DNA of 32,873 nucleotides from Pseudomonadota bacterium. GTDB taxonomy: Bacteria > Pseudomonadota > Alphaproteobacteria > Acetobacterales > Acetobacteraceae. Every line of letters starts with the position of its first letter. Within the stretch, counting starts at the first letter, position 1. The stretch covers positions 1 through 32,873 of the forward strand of contig JAKCCP010000241.1 of the NCBI GenBank assembly GCA_021841985.1, written 5' to 3'. Position numbers and translations under genes: made by a program. The notes beneath the pieces are model-generated. The model searched no databases. It worked only from the letters and a program-made list of their open reading frames with translations, and was not told where the DNA came from. Below are positions 30,642 to 32,873 of this stretch, in pieces.

Positions 30642-31507
30642 CGCATGTAGCTCCCCTCGTCCGTTGTGCAGCGGCTCGCTTCGCACTCCGTGTTGCAGCG
30701 CGCGTTGTCCAGCCGCGGCCGCCACCCGTGCTCCCCGTATCGGTGATGGGGTTGCACTTCATCAATCCGCTCGGCCTTGCCGCGGGCTTCGACCGCGACG
30801 GATCGATCCTCACGCCACTCGCGTTAAGTGGTTTCGGCTTTATCGAAATTGGGACGATTCGAACAATTGCGCAGCTACAGCGCGCTCTATTCAACGTCCG
30901 TCGGCACCGTCGCCATGCCTTGATCGGCATCAATCTCGCGAGCACCGTCGATGGGGTTGAGCCCGACTCGGTTGATTTGTGTTGCGCCCTGATGCGGGCC
31001 GCCTGGTTTGCCACCGATTACCTGGTGGCAAACCTGTCCGGACCGCGTGGCGCGCCGGGCTCGGCGGTGTCGTTGACGTCTCGCGTGGCGCTTCTCTGCG
31101 CGCGGCACGCGGCATTGGCGAGCGAGGTCGGGTCGCGTACGCCTCTGGTGGTGAAACTTGCGCTCAACCTCGTGCCAGCCCGCGATTTGCCTTGCCTGCG
31201 CGCGAGCGGGGTGGACGCGGTGATCGGCGTGTCGGCGGACACCGACCTCATCGCCCGTGTCGCCCGTGCCCTGGCGCCGCTGCCGTTGATTTCCGTAGGC
31301 GGGATCAGGGGCAGTGACGATGTCGTGGCCCGCATCGCGGCGGGCGCGGCACTGGTGCAGGTCCACACGGCCTTCTGCCGCGGCGGGCCGTTCTTTCCTC
31401 GGCGCGTGCTGACCGAACTGGCCAAAAATGAGACAGCCAGGCCAGGCGTTGGCGCAGCCCAGGCGCCTCGGCTTCGCCCCATGAGGATGCCCTCAGCAGG
31501 CGGGTGA
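30638..31507 (+). CDS. Dihydroorotate-dehydrogenase-like FMN protein lacking the orotate site
   Basis: The 289-residue protein has the PyrD class 2 barrel: 'FINPLGLAAGFDRDGSILTP', 'ALSGFGFIEIGTI', 'LVVKLALNL' (Lys173 like E. coli Lys217), 'LISVGGI' and 'IAAGAALVQVHTAF' for the FMN phosphate. The substrate side is changed. The Asn-Ile-Ser-Ser-Pro-Asn motif with catalytic Ser175 reads Asn-Leu-Ser-Gly-Pro-Arg (Gly135, Arg137). The Asn-Arg-Met-Gly-Phe-Asn-Asn segment is missing. The Thr-Asn-Thr-Thr motif is Val-Ser-Ala-Asp. A true dihydroorotate dehydrogenase is thus improbable, and an FMN oxidoreductase for another substrate fits better. The N-terminal ~30 residues are amphipathic like the membrane-attached class 2 enzymes. 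ATG and GTG overlaps of four bases link it to both neighbours. Confidence 0.85.
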   Translation: MTHVAPLVRCAAARFALRVAARVVQPRPPPVLPVSVMGLHFINPLGLAAGFDRDGSILTPLALSGFGFIEIGTIRTIAQLQRALFNVRRHRRHALIGINLASTVDGVEPDSVDLCCALMRAAWFATDYLVANLSGPRGAPGSAVSLTSRVALLCARHAALASEVGSRTPLVVKLALNLVPARDLPCLRASGVDAVIGVSADTDLIARVARALAPLPLISVGGIRGSDDVVARIAAGAALVQVHTAFCRGGPFFPRRVLTELAKNETARPGVGAAQAPRLRPMRMPSAGG

Positions 31508-32715
31508 AGATGAACGCCGGGATCGTGCTGACCGCGTTGCTCACGATGTCCGCGCTGCTGCAGTTTTGGTTGGCGGCGCGCCAGTTTCGCTATCTCCAGC
31601 GCCTCGCCGAACGACGCCTACGGGAGGCCGGAAGAGCGCGCGTGGCCTTCGCCTTTAGTGCTACGGCTCTTGAATTCATGCTGACCTTGGGACTGACGTT
31701 GGGTGGCGGAATCGCCTACCTCGACGGCTTCTGGCATGACCGTCCAGCCGGTGCCGCCGGGCTCGTCGCCTCCGTCGTCCTGGCGTCCGTGCTGCTGCAT
31801 GTCGCCCTGCGAATCGCCCACGCGCGCATCGTCGAGGCCTCTCTCGACGTGGCTCGCTTTTCCTTGAAGGAACTCCTGGCCCGAGCAAGCCGGCCCATAC
31901 TGCCAATAATTATCGTCGCCGCCGCCGCAGGCCAGGCGCTGGCATGGCTGATGATGACGGCTCCCTCCACTTGGTGGCTCTGGGCCACGCTGCTCTGGAC
32001 CGCTGGACTGATCGCCAGGGTGTGGCTGATTTCCGATCAGCCGGGAGGGGGTTTGGGGATGCCACTTCTCCCCTCATCCCAGCCGCTGACCGACCCTCGA
32101 CTCGCGCCGCGTCTGGCCGCCGCGCTGGCACGATATGGCCTCGCGGGAAGCGAGATTCGCATCACCGTTAGCCCGCCCGGCGCGCTACGGGCCAATGCAC
32201 GGCTGGCCGGGACCGGGCGGTCGCGGCATGTCGAACTGTCCGATACCTTGCTTTATTTGCTGACCCCGGCGGAGGTCGAGGCGGTGCTGGCGCACGAGGC
32301 CGGCCACTGGCGTTGCCGCCATGTCATCCGCGACCTGGCCAATCGAGCGTTACTCAGTATGGCCGGCTTCGGAGCGCTCGCGCTGGCCATGCATCATCCC
32401 TGGATTTTAAGGGAGATGGCCATTCCAGATACGTCACCTGCCGCCTGGCTGGCGGCGGCCGTGGCGCTGGCGCCGCTGGCAGCGGTTCTGGCGACACCAC
32501 TGCGAGCGCATTGGCGCCGACAAATGGAATATGAAGCCGATGCCTTTGCCGCCACCCATGCCGACAAGCAGGCTCTCATGCGCGCCCTCGAAAAGCTCGA
32601 CGCGAGCAACGCAACGGACCGTGCCGCGGATCCGATTTATGCCCGTTTCTATCATTTTCATCCAAGCCAAACGGATCGACGCCGCCGCCTCGATACTATG
32701 CCTATACGTGAATGA
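31504..32715 (+). CDS. Ste24-type membrane zinc metalloprotease (M48)
   Basis: The 403-residue protein has about seven membrane helices, like Ste24/CAAX protease 1, and the M48 zinc site: His-Glu-Ala-Gly-His at residues 264-268 in 'VLAHEAGHWRCRH' and the third ligand Glu in 'MEYEADAFA'. The Ste24 hallmark before the helix, 'NARLAGTGRSRHVELSDTLL', is clear. Ste24 enzymes cut peptides inside a membrane chamber. Here a likely substrate is the PqqA-derived peptide, taking the part played by PqqF/PqqG-type proteases elsewhere; this is inference from position. The start is GTG 31504 overlapping the upstream stop (GTGA), or ATG 31510. It is the last gene of the operon. Confidence 0.85.
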   Translation: MKMNAGIVLTALLTMSALLQFWLAARQFRYLQRLAERRLREAGRARVAFAFSATALEFMLTLGLTLGGGIAYLDGFWHDRPAGAAGLVASVVLASVLLHVALRIAHARIVEASLDVARFSLKELLARASRPILPIIIVAAAAGQALAWLMMTAPSTWWLWATLLWTAGLIARVWLISDQPGGGLGMPLLPSSQPLTDPRLAPRLAAALARYGLAGSEIRITVSPPGALRANARLAGTGRSRHVELSDTLLYLLTPAEVEAVLAHEAGHWRCRHVIRDLANRALLSMAGFGALALAMHHPWILREMAIPDTSPAAWLAAAVALAPLAAVLATPLRAHWRRQMEYEADAFAATHADKQALMRALEKLDASNATDRAADPIYARFYHFHPSQTDRRRRLDTMPIRE

Positions 32716-32794
32716 TGCCGAAGGACTACATCGCGGGACTGCTGCAAGATTGGCGGTAGCGGGGGTGAGTGGGTGTGTACAAATCAGAACTTGA

Positions 32795-32873
32795 TCTGAC
32801 AGACAGTGTTGGATATTTGGCGCCGATGGGTGTGTTTGTCGTGTTCAGGTGGCCATGGATTTTTCCTTAGCGA
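32795..32873. repeat. Direct repeat, right copy (runs off the window)
   Basis: The segment from TCTGACAGACAGTGTTGGAT to GTGTTCAGGTGGCCATGGAT repeats 27084-27158 in the same orientation and lies 79 bases after the protease stop. The copy may continue beyond the window. The bases between the protease stop and this repeat contain no gene. Confidence 0.65.

Noticed and set aside
30638..31507. Ordinary pyrD for pyrimidine synthesis
   Set aside because: The catalytic serine and several orotate-binding positions are missing, although the FMN site is kept.
1..32873. CRISPR array, tRNA or rRNA genes
   Set aside because: No regularly spaced repeats, no tRNA-like cloverleaf and no rRNA motifs were noticed on reading either strand. 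A dedicated scan was not possible.

Overview
The window is high-GC DNA with alphaproteobacterial gene types. The best guess is a Rhodospirillales/Acetobacteraceae-like organism, from the GC-rich short-loop hairpin repeats, the rpsF-rpsR-rplI order and the mix of insertion-sequence relics. This placement is an inference from style, not a database result. No tRNA, rRNA or CRISPR array was seen.

Layout. (1) 1-11.4 kb is ordinary chromosome: the tail of a probable TPR glycosyltransferase, a membrane diguanylate cyclase, xseA, purD, a minus-strand copper-type cluster (DUF2946 protein, OprB-type porin, CopC, CopD), an orphan sugar-binding protein with an FGGY sugar kinase, and the ribosomal operon rpsF-rpsR-rplI. 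(2) 11.4-18.5 kb is scrambled accessory DNA: a four-hairpin repeat, an unknown membrane protein, a decayed heparinase end fused head-on to the tail of a TOPRIM-type ATPase, an intact alkylation-repair operon (ada, an Oxygenase-NA type dioxygenase, alkB) with a candidate Ada box, and then pieces of IS1380, IS66 and two IS630-type elements. These pieces interrupt a LysR regulator and its divergent NuoL/DabB-like neighbour. (3) 18.5-27.1 kb holds one 2856-residue cyclic beta-1,2-glucan synthase gene. (4) 27.1-32.9 kb holds a tight operon bracketed by imperfect direct repeats.

The fourth region is the most interesting. It begins with a bona fide pqqA precursor peptide, then pqqD and pqqE, but pqqB and pqqC are absent. 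In their place, co-transcribed and mostly overlapping, are a 33-residue membrane peptide, a four-helix PuuD-type (Urate_ox_N) membrane protein, a SerC-fold aminotransferase that has lost the phosphate-binding residues, a dihydroorotate-dehydrogenase-fold flavoprotein that has lost the catalytic serine and most orotate-binding residues, and a Ste24-type membrane metalloprotease. A near-perfect FNR/FixK-type box lies exactly where a class II activator would sit in front of a -10-like hexamer upstream of pqqA.

The working inference is that PqqE/PqqD crosslink Glu16 and Tyr20 of PqqA and that a new set of tailoring enzymes (protease, flavoprotein, aminotransferase) turns this into something other than PQQ, or into PQQ by another route. 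The logic resembles mycofactocin: peptide, recognition protein, radical SAM enzyme, FMN enzyme, peptidase. I do not know of a described pathway with this combination.
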